A DNA stretch of 64,000 nt from JADJXM01 sp937967285 (GCA_050249535.1 JBFWQI010000024.1:27628-91627), one strand, 5' to 3'; shown: positions 19,269 through 28,791, counted from the stretch's first letter. Program-made: numbers and translations. Notes: generated by a model from the sequence alone, not told the origin.

Positions 19269-19314
19269 AAGTTTGACTCCTTTAGTGTCAGAGAACCCGG
19301 CGCCGGATTGAGGC

Positions 19315-19656
19315 TCACGCGCCGAGTAAGATTCGTAACTCTTCCAGATTTTCTTTCAGGACGTAGGCCGTCGCCCCGACTTCCTGCGCGAGGCGGCGTG
19401 TGCGGGCATCGCCGTAATCCGTGACGATGCAGATCCGCGCGTCAGGGAACCTGGCTAAGATTTCCCGGCTCGCGGTGAACCCGTCGACACGCGGCATTTG
19501 AATGTCCATCAGGACCCATTGAGGAAGACCGGTTTGATACGCCGCAAAGGCTTCGTCGCCGTCTGCGCATTCGGTGATCTCATCGGCGAATTCGCTGACA
19601 GTGCTTCGAATCATCGCGCGCATCAGATCGTTATCCTCGACAATCAGAATGTTCAT
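19315..19656 (-). CDS. Stand-alone response regulator receiver domain
   Basis: 113 residues, receiver domain only. Acidic pocket residues are Glu7, Asp8 and Asp10 in VEDND (the pocket normally uses two of these), the phospho-acceptor Asp51 in LMDIQMP, Thr79 in VTDYGD and the conserved lysine in YVLKEN near 101. There is no output domain, so it would work through protein contact or as a phosphate sink, perhaps with the sensor kinase at 20534. It lies 47 bp upstream of the protease gene in the direction of transcription, making protease-gene control by this cluster plausible but unproven. Confidence 0.9.
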   Translation of the reverse strand: MNILIVEDNDLMRAMIRSTVSEFADEITECADGDEAFAAYQTGLPQWVLMDIQMPRVDGFTASREILARFPDARICIVTDYGDARTRRLAQEVGATAYVLKENLEELRILLGA

Positions 19657-19808
19657 CGTGAGGATGATTGTCGTGGAATTAGGAAGGTCTGAAAATCCGT
19701 GTAACTACGATTTCTTCTCCGTAGTTCTACGGAGGGATTTGAAGGGTGAGAGCTGAAGGATCAGGGATGAGGGAAAAAGCTCAGGCGACTTCAGGAATCA
19801 TTCAAGTC

Positions 19809-20471
19809 TTATTCGTCGTTCATCTTTTCCAGGTTTTCCACCGCGAATTTCATCAGCGCATGCCGTCCCTTGAGATTGAATTTTTCGCTTATGTTCAGCC
19901 GATGCTGTTCGACCGTGCGGACGCCCATATTTAATTCGGCGGCGATCTTTTTGTTCGTTTTGTATTGTGCAACCAGGCGCAGCACTCTGCGTTCTGTGGG
20001 GGTGAGCTGATCGAGTTGCGAGGTTTTTGCCTGATTATCCTGTGACTGGCGAATGCGTTTGAGCAGGAAGCCGGTCAGTTGCGGACTGATGAATTCCTCG
20101 CCGTTGACGACGGCATTGATGCAATCAAGCACTTCTTCGGCGGCGCTGTCCTTGACGAGGAATCCTTTCACGCCCAGATCCAGCGCGGCGTTGAGAAACT
20201 GTTCGTCCTTGTGCATCGTCAGAAAGATGAATTCCACAGCCATGCCTTTTTCACGAATCGCGGTCAGCACATCGAAGCCGCCCGCCTTCGGCATATCGAT
20301 ATCCAGCACGGCCACGTCGGCCTGGCAACTCAACAATCGGTCTGTCGCCTCCGCACCGTCTCTCGCTTCACCGACGACTTCCAGATTCGGTTCGAGCGCT
20401 ATCAATTGTCGCAGGCCGCTGCGGAAAATCGGATGATCATCGGCAATGAAAATCTTGATTTTGTCTGACAT
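19809..20471 (-). CDS. NarL/LuxR-family response regulator
   Basis: 220 residues: receiver domain (Asp11/Asp12, phospho-Asp57 in VLDIDMP, Lys in FLVKDSA near 107) and a C-terminal LuxR-type helix-turn-helix near 150-215 with LTPTERRVLRLVAQ and GVRTVEQHRLNI. It binds DNA as a dimer when phosphorylated. It follows the HisKA_3-type sensor kinase gene by 62 bp on the same strand, which is the classic partner arrangement for this regulator class. Confidence 0.95.
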   Translation of the reverse strand: MSDKIKIFIADDHPIFRSGLRQLIALEPNLEVVGEARDGAEATDRLLSCQADVAVLDIDMPKAGGFDVLTAIREKGMAVEFIFLTMHKDEQFLNAALDLGVKGFLVKDSAAEEVLDCINAVVNGEEFISPQLTGFLLKRIRQSQDNQAKTSQLDQLTPTERRVLRLVAQYKTNKKIAAELNMGVRTVEQHRLNISEKFNLKGRHALMKFAVENLEKMNDE

Positions 20472-20533
20472 AGCTCTTCAATGGGTGATGAATAAACAGG
20501 ATAAGGATGAATCGACAGGTTGCCGGAGTTGCT

Positions 20534-23500
20534 TCACTCATCCCTTCTCGGAATTCTTACCGTAACGGTCGTTCCTTTGCCCGGTTCGGATGCTATCACC
20601 TGTCTGCCGCCGAGCATGCGCACGCGCTCGGCCATTCCGATCAAACCGAAACCGCCGGTCTGCTTTTCAGGCGCGACCGGAAAGCCGCGTCCGTTGTCCC
20701 TGATCTGCGCGGTGACTTCGGTTTCAGTCTGCACGATGCTGATCTCAACCGCGGTCGCGTTGGCGTGCTTGATGATGTTGTTCATGCATTCCTGAATCAC
20801 GCGATAAAAGAGCACTTCATCGTCTTTGGAGAAGGCTTCGTCAAATAAGGCCACTCGCGCATTGATCTCGAGCCCCGTCGCCTCGCGGATTTGTTCGATC
20901 ATCGCCTCGATGGATTCACGCAGACCCAGACGTTCCAGGTGATAGGGGCGCAGGTTGTAGGCGATACCGCGCACTTCGGTCAGCGCCTGACCGGTGGCCC
21001 GGGAGATTTCGTCGAGCTGCGCCGTCAGCCGATCATCTCCGTTCGCGATTCGTTTGCTGATGGTTGCCCGATTTTTGATCACCAGCAGGCTCTGTCCCAG
21101 GCCATCGTGAAGTTCGGCGGCAATGCGTTTGCGCTCGACTTCCTGAGAGGTGATAAGCTGCTCGGTAAATTGTTTTCTCGCTTCGTTCACGTTTTGCAGT
21201 TGCCTGAGGCGATACGTCACCGCTCCGCCGATGGCTCCGGCCAGCGCCAGGGCATAGAGCGCGTAAGCCCACCATGTCTTCCACGGTGGCGAGGTAACGC
21301 TGATTCTGACGGCCAGTTCCTGATCGCTCCAAACGCCATCGCTGTTGGTGCCCCTGACTCTGAAGACGTAATCGCCGCCGGGCAGGTTGGTGAAGGTGGC
21401 CGTGCGCTGCGTGCCGCTCTGAATCCAGTCGGGATCGAAGCCTTCCAGTTTGTATGCGTATTGATTGCGGTTCGGGCTGCTGAAATCGAGAGCGGCGAAT
21501 TCAAGCGAGAAGACGTAATCGCGCCATGAAAGATTGATCTCGCGGGTCTCGGTGAGCGACTGCTGCAATTTGAACGCGCGCCCGAACTTGCGGAAGGCCG
21601 TCAGCACGATCTGCGGCCTGAACGCGCTGTCCCGGATCTGATCGGGACGAAACCGAATCAGACCGTCATTGGCCCCGAAATACATCTCGCCGTTCGGCGC
21701 CCGGTAGGCCACACTGCCGGTAAAGTGATAACTATTCAGTCCGTCATCTGCGTCATAGTTGCGAAACGTCCGGGTTCGGGGATCAAAGCGTGAAAGTCCT
21801 TTATTGGTGGCCAGCCACAGATTGCCCTGATCGTCCTCCAGGATATTATTGATTGTATCGTTCGGCAGTCCTTCCCGGACGGTGAAACGAGTGAAGCTGC
21901 CGGTCTGACGATCAAACAGGTTCAGCCCGCCTTCGGTGCCGATCCATAATGCGCCGTCGCGGGCTTCAAAGATCGAGCGTACCTCACTGTGGCTCAAACT
22001 GCGCGGATTGTCCGGATCAGGCAGATAATGCTTGAAGCTCCCGGTCTGGCGGTCATAGCGGTTCAATCCGCCGCCGCCCGTGCCGATCCAGAGAGCGCCG
22101 GCGCGGTCTTCGTAAATGCACTCGACTTCGCCGTGACTAACTCCGCGTGGATTGGAAGGGTCGTACCTGAACCGTCTGAAATGCCCGGTCGTCCGGTCGT
22201 ACTGGTCCAGCCCTCCGCCTTCCAGGCCGATCCATAACATTCCGGAGCTGTCTTCATGGATCGTGTTGACATAGCTCCGGCTCAGACTGTGCGGGTCGGT
22301 CAGATCGGATTTGAAGTGCCTGAACTGACCGGACGCGGGATTCACCCGGTCCAGCGCATACATCAGACCCAGCCAGATCATATTCATCCGATCGCGGTAA
22401 ACGAACCAGATAGTGTCGCTGGCCGGACTGTCGGGATTGCTCGGGTCGTAACGGTGATTTGTAAATCGTCCGGTGGTCGGATCGAAGCGGCTCAGCCCGC
22501 CGCCTTCCAGACCCAGCCAGATGTGGCCAAACTGATCGTCGGCGATCCCGCGCACCCATCCCTGACCGAGGCTGGCCGGATCTTTCGGATTATGCCTGAA
22601 ATGGACGAATTGACTGCTGGCCGGTTGATAACGATTGAGCATCCCGCCATCCGCGCCGAACCACAGGATTCCGGAACGATCTTCATAAATCGCATGTACC
22701 AGATCGCTGCTCAGGCTGTCCGGATTGGCCGGGTCGGACCGATGACGGATGAAGCGCCCGGTCGCCCGATCGAATTGATTGAGACCGAGGCTGTCTGTTC
22801 CGATCCAGATCTGCCCGGCACGGTCCTCGTAAATGACATCAACCTGATCGCCGCTGAGCGCTGACTGATCGTTCGGATCGGATCTGAAATGCGTGAAGCG
22901 CCCCGTCGCCGGATCATATCTGTCGAGCCCGTTTTCCGTCCCGACCCAGAGCATCCCTGACTGATCGGCGCAGAGGGACAGAACGGAATTGTGAATCAGG
23001 CTGCCCGGATCAGTCGCCTCCGATGTCAAATGCCGGACGTTGCCGGTGTCCGGATCATACCGGTACAGGCCAAGGGCCGTGCCGACCCAGAGCATCCCTG
23101 CCTGATCCTGAGCAATGGCGCGGATATATCGAATCGCCTGAGCATCTTGTCTTTCCTGCTTCCGCGGGTGATGAATAAAGCGGCCGGTCGCGCGATCATA
23201 CAGGTCTAATCCGCCATAGGTTCCGATCCACAGCTTCCCTGATCGGTCTTCATGGATCGCCAGTACAATGTCACCGCTCAGGCTGTCGGGGTTGGCCGGA
23301 TCGTGTTTGAAGCGCGTGAATCGTTCAGTCAGATAATCGAACCGGTTGAGACCTGCTTTGCGGGTGCCCGCCCAGAGCTGTCCCTCGCGATCCAGAAAGA
23401 GCGCCCGGATATCATTGTCCGACAGAGAGCCCGCATCACGCGGATCGTGGCGATAAAGAGTGAAACTATACCCATCATACCTGTACAGCCCATCCATGGT

Positions 23501-23704
23501 CCCAAACCACATCAGTCCTCGTTGATCCTGCACGATCGCTTTGACCAGCAGCCCCTGCCCAATCGACAGGCGATGAAATCTGACCTGCCGGGCGTGCGAT
23601 TCATCAGGAGCAATCATCTGGATCAGGATGATCAGTACGATCACGCCGAAGCCGACGCGCCGGCGATCGATGGCAGGATAGAATTGGGGAGATGGGACGA
23701 ACAT
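20534..23704 (-). CDS. Two-component beta-propeller sensor histidine kinase (HisKA_3)
   Basis: About 1056 residues from ATG 23704. A single N-terminal helix (GFGVIVLIILIQMIA) is followed by a long periplasmic region of repeated two-component propeller blades with WIGT(E/D)GGLN-like and L(S)SxxV motifs (about residues 35-690), which should form two propellers. A Y_Y_Y domain follows near 735-800, a membrane helix near 810-832, then a HisKA_3 dimerisation domain with phospho-His in IAAELHDGLGQ near 869 and a HATPase domain with NIIKHANA, DNGRGF and GGFGLIGMAERV. Kinases of this type are often sensors of extracellular polymers. An in-frame ATG 39 codons earlier exists, but the chosen start places the signal helix near the N-terminus. 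Confidence 0.93.
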   Translation of the reverse strand: MFVPSPQFYPAIDRRRVGFGVIVLIILIQMIAPDESHARQVRFHRLSIGQGLLVKAIVQDQRGLMWFGTMDGLYRYDGYSFTLYRHDPRDAGSLSDNDIRALFLDREGQLWAGTRKAGLNRFDYLTERFTRFKHDPANPDSLSGDIVLAIHEDRSGKLWIGTYGGLDLYDRATGRFIHHPRKQERQDAQAIRYIRAIAQDQAGMLWVGTALGLYRYDPDTGNVRHLTSEATDPGSLIHNSVLSLCADQSGMLWVGTENGLDRYDPATGRFTHFRSDPNDQSALSGDQVDVIYEDRAGQIWIGTDSLGLNQFDRATGRFIRHRSDPANPDSLSSDLVHAIYEDRSGILWFGADGGMLNRYQPASSQFVHFRHNPKDPASLGQGWVRGIADDQFGHIWLGLEGGGLSRFDPTTGRFTNHRYDPSNPDSPASDTIWFVYRDRMNMIWLGLMYALDRVNPASGQFRHFKSDLTDPHSLSRSYVNTIHEDSSGMLWIGLEGGGLDQYDRTTGHFRRFRYDPSNPRGVSHGEVECIYEDRAGALWIGTGGGGLNRYDRQTGSFKHYLPDPDNPRSLSHSEVRSIFEARDGALWIGTEGGLNLFDRQTGSFTRFTVREGLPNDTINNILEDDQGNLWLATNKGLSRFDPRTRTFRNYDADDGLNSYHFTGSVAYRAPNGEMYFGANDGLIRFRPDQIRDSAFRPQIVLTAFRKFGRAFKLQQSLTETREINLSWRDYVFSLEFAALDFSSPNRNQYAYKLEGFDPDWIQSGTQRTATFTNLPGGDYVFRVRGTNSDGVWSDQELAVRISVTSPPWKTWWAYALYALALAGAIGGAVTYRLRQLQNVNEARKQFTEQLITSQEVERKRIAAELHDGLGQSLLVIKNRATISKRIANGDDRLTAQLDEISRATGQALTEVRGIAYNLRPYHLERLGLRESIEAMIEQIREATGLEINARVALFDEAFSKDDEVLFYRVIQECMNNIIKHANATAVEISIVQTETEVTAQIRDNGRGFPVAPEKQTGGFGLIGMAERVRMLGGRQVIASEPGKGTTVTVRIPRRDE

Positions 23705-23939
23705 TAACAAGCAGAAACCTGTGTCGTTTGTGAGAGGGGGCCGGCGCACTCCGGTGTCAGTTGCCTGCAACCGAAAGATGCAGCCGGGACCTGTTCTTAC
23801 GACGCCGCCGTTCCCCCTCATGCCTGTCGAGGTTTTCGGATGAGCGCGGCAAATGGTGCGCCTGCGTTCTTATGATAATCGCATGATGGACGAAAGTATA
23901 TTTAACGAATTGCCTGATGCAACACCGGGGCAACGGGCT

Positions 23940-23967
23940 TTGAACTTGGATCGATCGAGGTTAAAGT
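23940..23967 (+). promoter_or_regulatory. Candidate purD promoter, leaderless
   Basis: TTGAAC (23940-23945), 16-bp spacer, TAAAGT (23962-23967). Only seven bases separate the -10 from the ATG, so transcription should start at or next to the start codon. No Shine-Dalgarno sequence is present, consistent with a leaderless mRNA. Confidence 0.55.
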
Positions 23968-23974
23968 ACGGCGC

Positions 23975-25237
23975 ATGAAGATACTTGTGACAGGTTCGGG
24001 AGGGCGTGAGCACGCCCTCGTCTGGGCGACAGCCCGCAGTCCGTTGACATCGGCGCTCTACGCGCATCCCGGTAATGCGGGGATATTCGATCTCGCGCGA
24101 CAGGCCGACGCGGGGGGCGGATCTCCCGCCGAAACGGCCGGGTTCGCTCAACGCGAGGGCATCGATCTGGTGATAGTCGGGCCGGAACAGCCGCTGGTCG
24201 ACGGGCTGGCGGACGAACTTTCTTCACGCGGCATCGCGGTCTTCGGTCCATCTGGAGCGGCGGCGAGGCTCGAGGGCAGCAAGGTCTTCGCCAAGGAGTT
24301 CATGGAAAGGCACCGGATCCCGACCGCCGGATCGAGAGTTGTCGATAATCCCGATCAGGCGCTGTCCGCGCTTGGCGATTTCGGCTACCCGGTGGTGATC
24401 AAGGCGGAAGGCCTGGCGGCCGGCAAGGGCGTCATCATCGCCGCCGACGAAGCGGAGGCGCGACAGGCGGTCGCCGGGCTGATGGTCGAGAAGCGACTGG
24501 GCGAGGCAGGTTCGCGCCTGGTGATCGAGGAGTGCCTCGTCGGCAGGGAACTCTCCTATCTCGTCTTCAGCGACGGACGCGACTATCTTCCGATGCCGGT
24601 GGCCCAGGATCACAAACGCGCTTTCGACGGCGATGCCGGCCCGAATACGGGAGGAATGGGCGCCTTCTCGACGCCCGGACTGCTCGACGAATCACTCGAG
24701 ACTATGATCCGCCGCCAGATCGTCGAACCGACGCTCGAGGGAGCGGCCGCTGACGGGATGCCGTTTCGCGGAGTCCTTTACTGCGGACTGATGCTCACCT
24801 CAAGCGGTCCGAAAGTCCTCGAATACAATGTCCGCTTCGGAGATCCCGAGACGCAGGCGATCCTGCGCAGGCTCGACAGCGATTTCGTCGAACTCGCGCT
24901 GGCTGTCGCCAGAGGAGAACTGGCCCGCATCAATCCCGTGTGGTCGGAAGAGGCGACCACATGCGTAGTTCTCGCCTCGGAGGGATACCCGGGAGAGTAC
25001 CCGACCGGGAGGGCCATCAGCGGCCTTGCCGAAGCCGGCCGGCTTCCCGGAGTGGTCGTCTTCCATGCCGGCACACGGACCTCCGCCGATGGCAGCGTCG
25101 TCACCGCTGGCGGTCGCGTGCTCGGCGTTACCGCCCGCGCCGACTCGCTCGATCACGCCACCAGACTCGCCTACCAGGCCGTCGACAAAATCAGCTTCGA
25201 TGGAATGCAGTTCCGCAGGGATATCGGAAGGAAATGA
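23975..25237 (+). CDS. purD: Phosphoribosylamine-glycine ligase (GAR synthetase)
   Basis: 420 residues, the standard PurD length. It joins glycine to 5-phosphoribosylamine with ATP in de novo purine synthesis. The N-terminal domain begins VTGSGGREHALVWA. ATP-grasp motifs include EGLAAGKGVIIA near 145-156 and PNTGGMGAFSTPG near 222-234, and the metal-binding VLEYNVRFGDPETQ lies near 283-296. The C-terminal domain is complete. It is transcribed divergently from the sensor kinase and convergently to the 746-residue secreted protein, so it appears to be a single-gene unit. No ribosome site is visible; see the promoter entry. Confidence 0.97.
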   Translation: MKILVTGSGGREHALVWATARSPLTSALYAHPGNAGIFDLARQADAGGGSPAETAGFAQREGIDLVIVGPEQPLVDGLADELSSRGIAVFGPSGAAARLEGSKVFAKEFMERHRIPTAGSRVVDNPDQALSALGDFGYPVVIKAEGLAAGKGVIIAADEAEARQAVAGLMVEKRLGEAGSRLVIEECLVGRELSYLVFSDGRDYLPMPVAQDHKRAFDGDAGPNTGGMGAFSTPGLLDESLETMIRRQIVEPTLEGAAADGMPFRGVLYCGLMLTSSGPKVLEYNVRFGDPETQAILRRLDSDFVELALAVARGELARINPVWSEEATTCVVLASEGYPGEYPTGRAISGLAEAGRLPGVVVFHAGTRTSADGSVVTAGGRVLGVTARADSLDHATRLAYQAVDKISFDGMQFRRDIGRK

Positions 25238-25247
25238 AGTTTTGAGT

Positions 25248-25287
25248 ATCGCATGGAGTACCGCCTGAATGCGGTACTCCATGCGAT
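25248..25287. repeat. Perfect 17-bp hairpin (GGAGTACCGC family)
   Basis: Arms 25248-25264 and 25271-25287 (ATCGCATGGAGTACCGC and its complement) surround a 6-base loop, in the 57-bp gap between the convergent purD and secreted-protein genes. The core GGAGTACCGC...GCGGTACTCC recurs at 53189-53265, and a weaker relative lies at 51563. It may terminate transcription from both sides. Confidence 0.9.
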
Positions 25288-25294
25288 GATGCAC

Positions 25295-27535
25295 TCAGCA
25301 GCGCTGGTTGAGAAGCGCCAGGATCTGGGCCAGCGGGGTCATATCCGCTGTCCTGTTCTGGCGGATCGCCAGCTGAGACTGCATGTAGAGCGTATCGAAG
25401 AGGGAATCCGGCGTCAGCGTCACGCCATTGCTGAGCGTGACCGGCGCGAAAGTGATCCCCGAGCATCGGAGCGGACTCCAGAAGGCGTTGAAGACGACGG
25501 GAGAAGCCGTCCCGCCTGAGAACGCCAGGCTGATCTGAGTCGCCACGAACTGTTTGTTGATCTGCTGAAGCGGTCCGGTACCTCCCTGCAGAGCCAGTTT
25601 GATCTGCTCTCGGCTGCGCTGGATGCTGACCGGATTGTTCAGGTTGACTCCGCCGATCAGGATCGAGCCGTTAGGCATGAAACCGTTGATCCTCAGCAGA
25701 TAGGTCTCTGGCGAACGAAAACAGATCGTGTCGCATTTGACCGGCATCGTCGGAGGAGTCGGCGTCGGCGTCGGACTCGGAGTCGGTGTCGGGCTCGGAG
25801 TCGGCGTCGGACTTGGCGTCGGCGTCGGGCTCGGAGTCGGCGTCGGAGTAGGTGTCGGAGTCGGTGTCGGAGTATCGAAGCACCCGGCACAGATCACATC
25901 GCAGAGCAGGCCCGTCGGATAGACTCCCGTCTGATTTGCGTTGATGCCCAGCCCCTCGACCTCGTTGCCCATCCGCTTGACGATGACACCCGTCGGCACG
26001 AACGATGTTGCTCCGGTCCCGCCCAGTCTCTTGATCTTGACGCCCATCTGCAGGCAGGCGTTGAGCGGTGACTTGGGATTCATCGACCAGATCAGCGTCA
26101 GCAATGGCGTCCTGATGCCGGCCGAACCCGCCGGACTCATCATCGGGATGAAGCTGCCCGCGCCGAACGGACCGTTGTTGTTGATGTAGAAGGTGACATA
26201 CGGGTTGACCTGGTTGACCTGCAGTCCGCCATTCTGAACCGTGAACATCGCCAGCACCTGGCTGCCGCTGCCGTCAGGATTCTGGACCGTCAGCGTCACC
26301 ATATCGCCTTCTGTCTGTCCCTTGGTGGCGATGTAGAAGAAGCTGTCCCAGAAGCTGTCGGTGCAGGACGTTGCCATGGTGGTCGTATTCGGCGCCGTCG
26401 CGATCACGCCCGATGTCGGCGCGCCGGGATACTGCGGCTGGAGCCCGAATGTGTTCTGATTGAGATTGAAGATCGAGGCGTCGAGCCCCGAGGTCGTGAC
26501 CGTGAAGGTCAGCGCCTTGCCGAGCGGGAAGGTCTCTTCCTCGCCGTTGATCGTGCCGTGGGTCAGCAGCGGCGCGTTGAACTGCAGGCACAGCTCCTCG
26601 CCGGCCGTGATCGTCCCGCCGATGATCAGACCATTGGAGAAGACCGGCGTCAGACACAGATTCTGCCCGGGGTTGATATTTGTCTGACCGCTCAGCGTCG
26701 CTCCCACCGCAATCTGGAAGGTCAGTCCGCTGACAGTGATCGAACCCTTGGAGAACCCTGTTGCCGGCGTGAAGTTGGTCACGATGCCGCAGATCCTCGT
26801 CGAACTGCTCGATCCGCCGATGACCGTGCTCGGTCCGACAACCTGCCCGTTGATGTCCAGTATCCCGGAGAGACACTGCTTCGAGCCGACGCTCACCGAT
26901 CCGAGCCCGACTCCCGGCGCGATCGTGAAGTTCAGACCGCCGATCCCGAGCGACCCCGGCAGCGAAGATGTCGCAGCCGTGTAACCCGTCACGGTCCCGC
27001 AGACCTCGATCGGATAGATGACGATCGCGCTGATCGCGCTCGGGCTGACGATCTTGTTCGCTCCGTTGAACGACGCCGTCAGGCACATATTCGAATTCTG
27101 CGCGATCGTGTTGTCGCCCTTGATCGTCGCCCCGGCGGCGATCGTGTAACTCGTCCCGCCGATCGTGATCGAGCCCTCTGTGGCCAGTGTCGCCGCCTTG
27201 TATGACGTCACGCTCCCGCAGGCCGTCCCGGTCGAACCCGCGATCGTCGAGGGCGGCACAAGCTGCCCGTCGTTGTTCAGCGTCAGATCGAAACATTGAT
27301 TCCGGCCCGGCGTGATGATGCTCTGCCGGCCGATCGTCGTTCCCGGCGCGATCGTGTAGACCGTTCCGTCGATCCTCAGCGTCCCGGTCGTCGATGCAGT
27401 CGCCGCCGTGAATGACTGCACCTGCCCGCAGACCTGCACCGTCGTCGTCGCACTAACGAACCCCGACGACCACTTCGCAATGATCGTCACCATTGCAACC
27501 ATCACCAGCGTCAGGATTGTTCTTTTCATTCTCAT
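25295..27535 (-). CDS. Secreted repeat protein with four paired-Cys domains and Pro-Thr/Ser linker
   Basis: 746 residues with a signal peptide (about 1-30). Residues 34-316 hold four tandem units of about 70 residues that start with CGxVxxxxAAT and contain GT/SLxIxGxxxTIAPG plus a second cysteine; they resemble DUF5666-like beta domains. A 200-residue unrecognised domain follows. Then comes a Pro-Thr/Ser linker of about 45 residues (PTPTPTPSPTPTPSPTP type) and a C-terminal domain starting KCDTICFRSPETYLLRINGF with LAFSGGTASPV. It is probably an extracellular or cell-surface protein. Function unknown. Two bases after the ATG context, GTCTCCTAG in the leader gives a CTAGGAGAC ribosome site. It stands alone between purD and a 563-bp gap. 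Confidence 0.85.
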   Translation of the reverse strand: MRMKRTILTLVMVAMVTIIAKWSSGFVSATTTVQVCGQVQSFTAATASTTGTLRIDGTVYTIAPGTTIGRQSIITPGRNQCFDLTLNNDGQLVPPSTIAGSTGTACGSVTSYKAATLATEGSITIGGTSYTIAAGATIKGDNTIAQNSNMCLTASFNGANKIVSPSAISAIVIYPIEVCGTVTGYTAATSSLPGSLGIGGLNFTIAPGVGLGSVSVGSKQCLSGILDINGQVVGPSTVIGGSSSSTRICGIVTNFTPATGFSKGSITVSGLTFQIAVGATLSGQTNINPGQNLCLTPVFSNGLIIGGTITAGEELCLQFNAPLLTHGTINGEEETFPLGKALTFTVTTSGLDASIFNLNQNTFGLQPQYPGAPTSGVIATAPNTTTMATSCTDSFWDSFFYIATKGQTEGDMVTLTVQNPDGSGSQVLAMFTVQNGGLQVNQVNPYVTFYINNNGPFGAGSFIPMMSPAGSAGIRTPLLTLIWSMNPKSPLNACLQMGVKIKRLGGTGATSFVPTGVIVKRMGNEVEGLGINANQTGVYPTGLLCDVICAGCFDTPTPTPTPTPTPTPSPTPTPSPTPTPSPTPTPSPTPTPTPPTMPVKCDTICFRSPETYLLRINGFMPNGSILIGGVNLNNPVSIQRSREQIKLALQGGTGPLQQINKQFVATQISLAFSGGTASPVVFNAFWSPLRCSGITFAPVTLSNGVTLTPDSLFDTLYMQSQLAIRQNRTADMTPLAQILALLNQRC
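25754..25872. repeat. Low-complexity hexamer-like repeat coding the Pro-Thr/Ser linker
   Basis: GGAGTCGGCGTCGG-type units repeat inside the secreted-protein gene and encode PTPTPS linkers on the minus strand. Length change by slippage is likely, and the antisense reading gives an artefactual Gly-Val repeat. Confidence 0.85.
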
Positions 27536-28098
27536 GACAAATGTCTCCTAGAGCTATTTTTACAGCCGGCACCAATGCTCAGGCAGAACACATGGCTGCC
27601 AGTCTCACAGGCCCTGGACAGACCTGTTCCCGCTAGCTGATCCATCGATCCAATCGGGGGAGAGGACTGGCAATGGCTCACTGATCAGTGATAAACCTAT
27701 TAAATGACAGTGACCGACCCCGTCGACCAAGTTCGCGTCAGGACGAAGGGACCGCGTTAATTAGTTAATATGACCGCTCAAGCCTGCCCGATGCCATTCG
27801 GCCGGCGTACCTGAAATCTCAGGTGAGATGGTTTTATATGGATGTCATGTATGATGGCAGGGGATGTGAGAAATAACCGGATATCGACAGCAGAAGTGTC
27901 TCGGGGCGGTCACTTTGCTTGAGTTCTTAAATAACCAACCCTGCCCACAACTTCCACCGACGAGGTACGGAAAACTACCGTGAGGTCCTCATACGGGCCA
28001 TAGTTTACGCATTTTTCCCGGTTTCGTCTACATCTTTAATCTGGCGTAAACAATTTTAATCTTTCTGAATCAACGATTTGGGTGGATGAGGGGAGGGA
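27536..28098. other. Intergenic region, 563 bp, no gene recognised
   Basis: This is less GC-rich than the genes around it. It contains the leader of the secreted repeat protein (leftward) and the region past the Crp/Fnr gene. An inverted pair GTTTACGC (28003-28010) and GCGTAAAC (28044-28051) is the clearest structure. I see no tRNA, riboswitch consensus or convincing coding sequence. Confidence 0.5.
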
Positions 28099-28791
28099 TC
28101 AGCTTCCCGAGTAGACTTCGAGTGCGACTCGGTCGGGGATAGTGATTGACCGGCCGTCGAGTTCGATCAGGCCGTTGGACTGGAGCCTGTTGAGGGCTCT
28201 GGAGACGACTTCGCGGACGGATCCGATGCGCGAGGCGATCTGCTGGTTTGTCAGCACCAGTTCGAGATGGATGGTCTGTCCCGTCTGACGGCCGCGGATT
28301 CTGGCTTCGCCGGCGATCCAGCCGGCGAGGCGCTGGTCGACCTCCTGGAGCGAGAGCGCCTCGACCAGTTCGGCGCATCTTCTGAGCCTGCCGGCGAGCA
28401 GCCGGGTGGCGGCGAGGGCGACCTGCGGGTGAGTCAGGCAGATGGTCCTGACGTCGCGTTTTTCGATGAAGAGGAGGACCGAATCCTCCTCAGCCGCCAC
28501 ATTCGACGGATAGGGTTGGTCGTCGAAGGCGGGCAGTTCCGCGATGGTCGTGCCTGCCCGTTCGACGTGAATGACCTGTTCGCGTCCGTCGAGGCCCTCG
28601 CGATAGGCGCGGACTGAGCCGGAGGCGATGACGAAGATGCCGGCCGCCTCTTCGCCGGCCAGGAAGAGGACTTCATCCCGGGCGAGCCTGCGTTCGACCG
28701 CGATCTCAGCGAGTTCGTCAAGTTGCGTTTCTTCGAGATCCCGAAAGAGCGCGGTTCTGCGGAGGGCCTGTATGCGATCGGTCTTGTTCAC
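28099..28791 (-). CDS. Crp/Fnr-family transcriptional regulator
   Basis: About 230 residues from a GTG start: cyclic-nucleotide-binding-like beta roll (residues 10-130), a dimerisation helix and a winged helix-turn-helix near 165-225 with NQQIASRIGSVREVVSRALNR. Cysteines are few (ICLTHP, RRCAEL) and do not form the N-terminal [4Fe-4S] set of Fnr, so a Dnr/NnrR-like nitric-oxide or redox sensor is more likely than an Fnr oxygen sensor. It is the last gene of the hemerythrin / YwiC-like operon. The palindrome at 30191 is a likely binding site and would give autoregulation. The same reading frame stays open much further upstream, but that part is antisense or out-of-frame to the YwiC-like gene. 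Confidence 0.9.
   Translation of the reverse strand: MNKTDRIQALRRTALFRDLEETQLDELAEIAVERRLARDEVLFLAGEEAAGIFVIASGSVRAYREGLDGREQVIHVERAGTTIAELPAFDDQPYPSNVAAEEDSVLLFIEKRDVRTICLTHPQVALAATRLLAGRLRRCAELVEALSLQEVDQRLAGWIAGEARIRGRQTGQTIHLELVLTNQQIASRIGSVREVVSRALNRLQSNGLIELDGRSITIPDRVALEVYSGS

Noticed and set aside
25728..25922. Gly-Val repeat peptide on the plus strand
   Set aside because: It is the reverse reading of the DNA that encodes the PTPTPS linker of the secreted protein.
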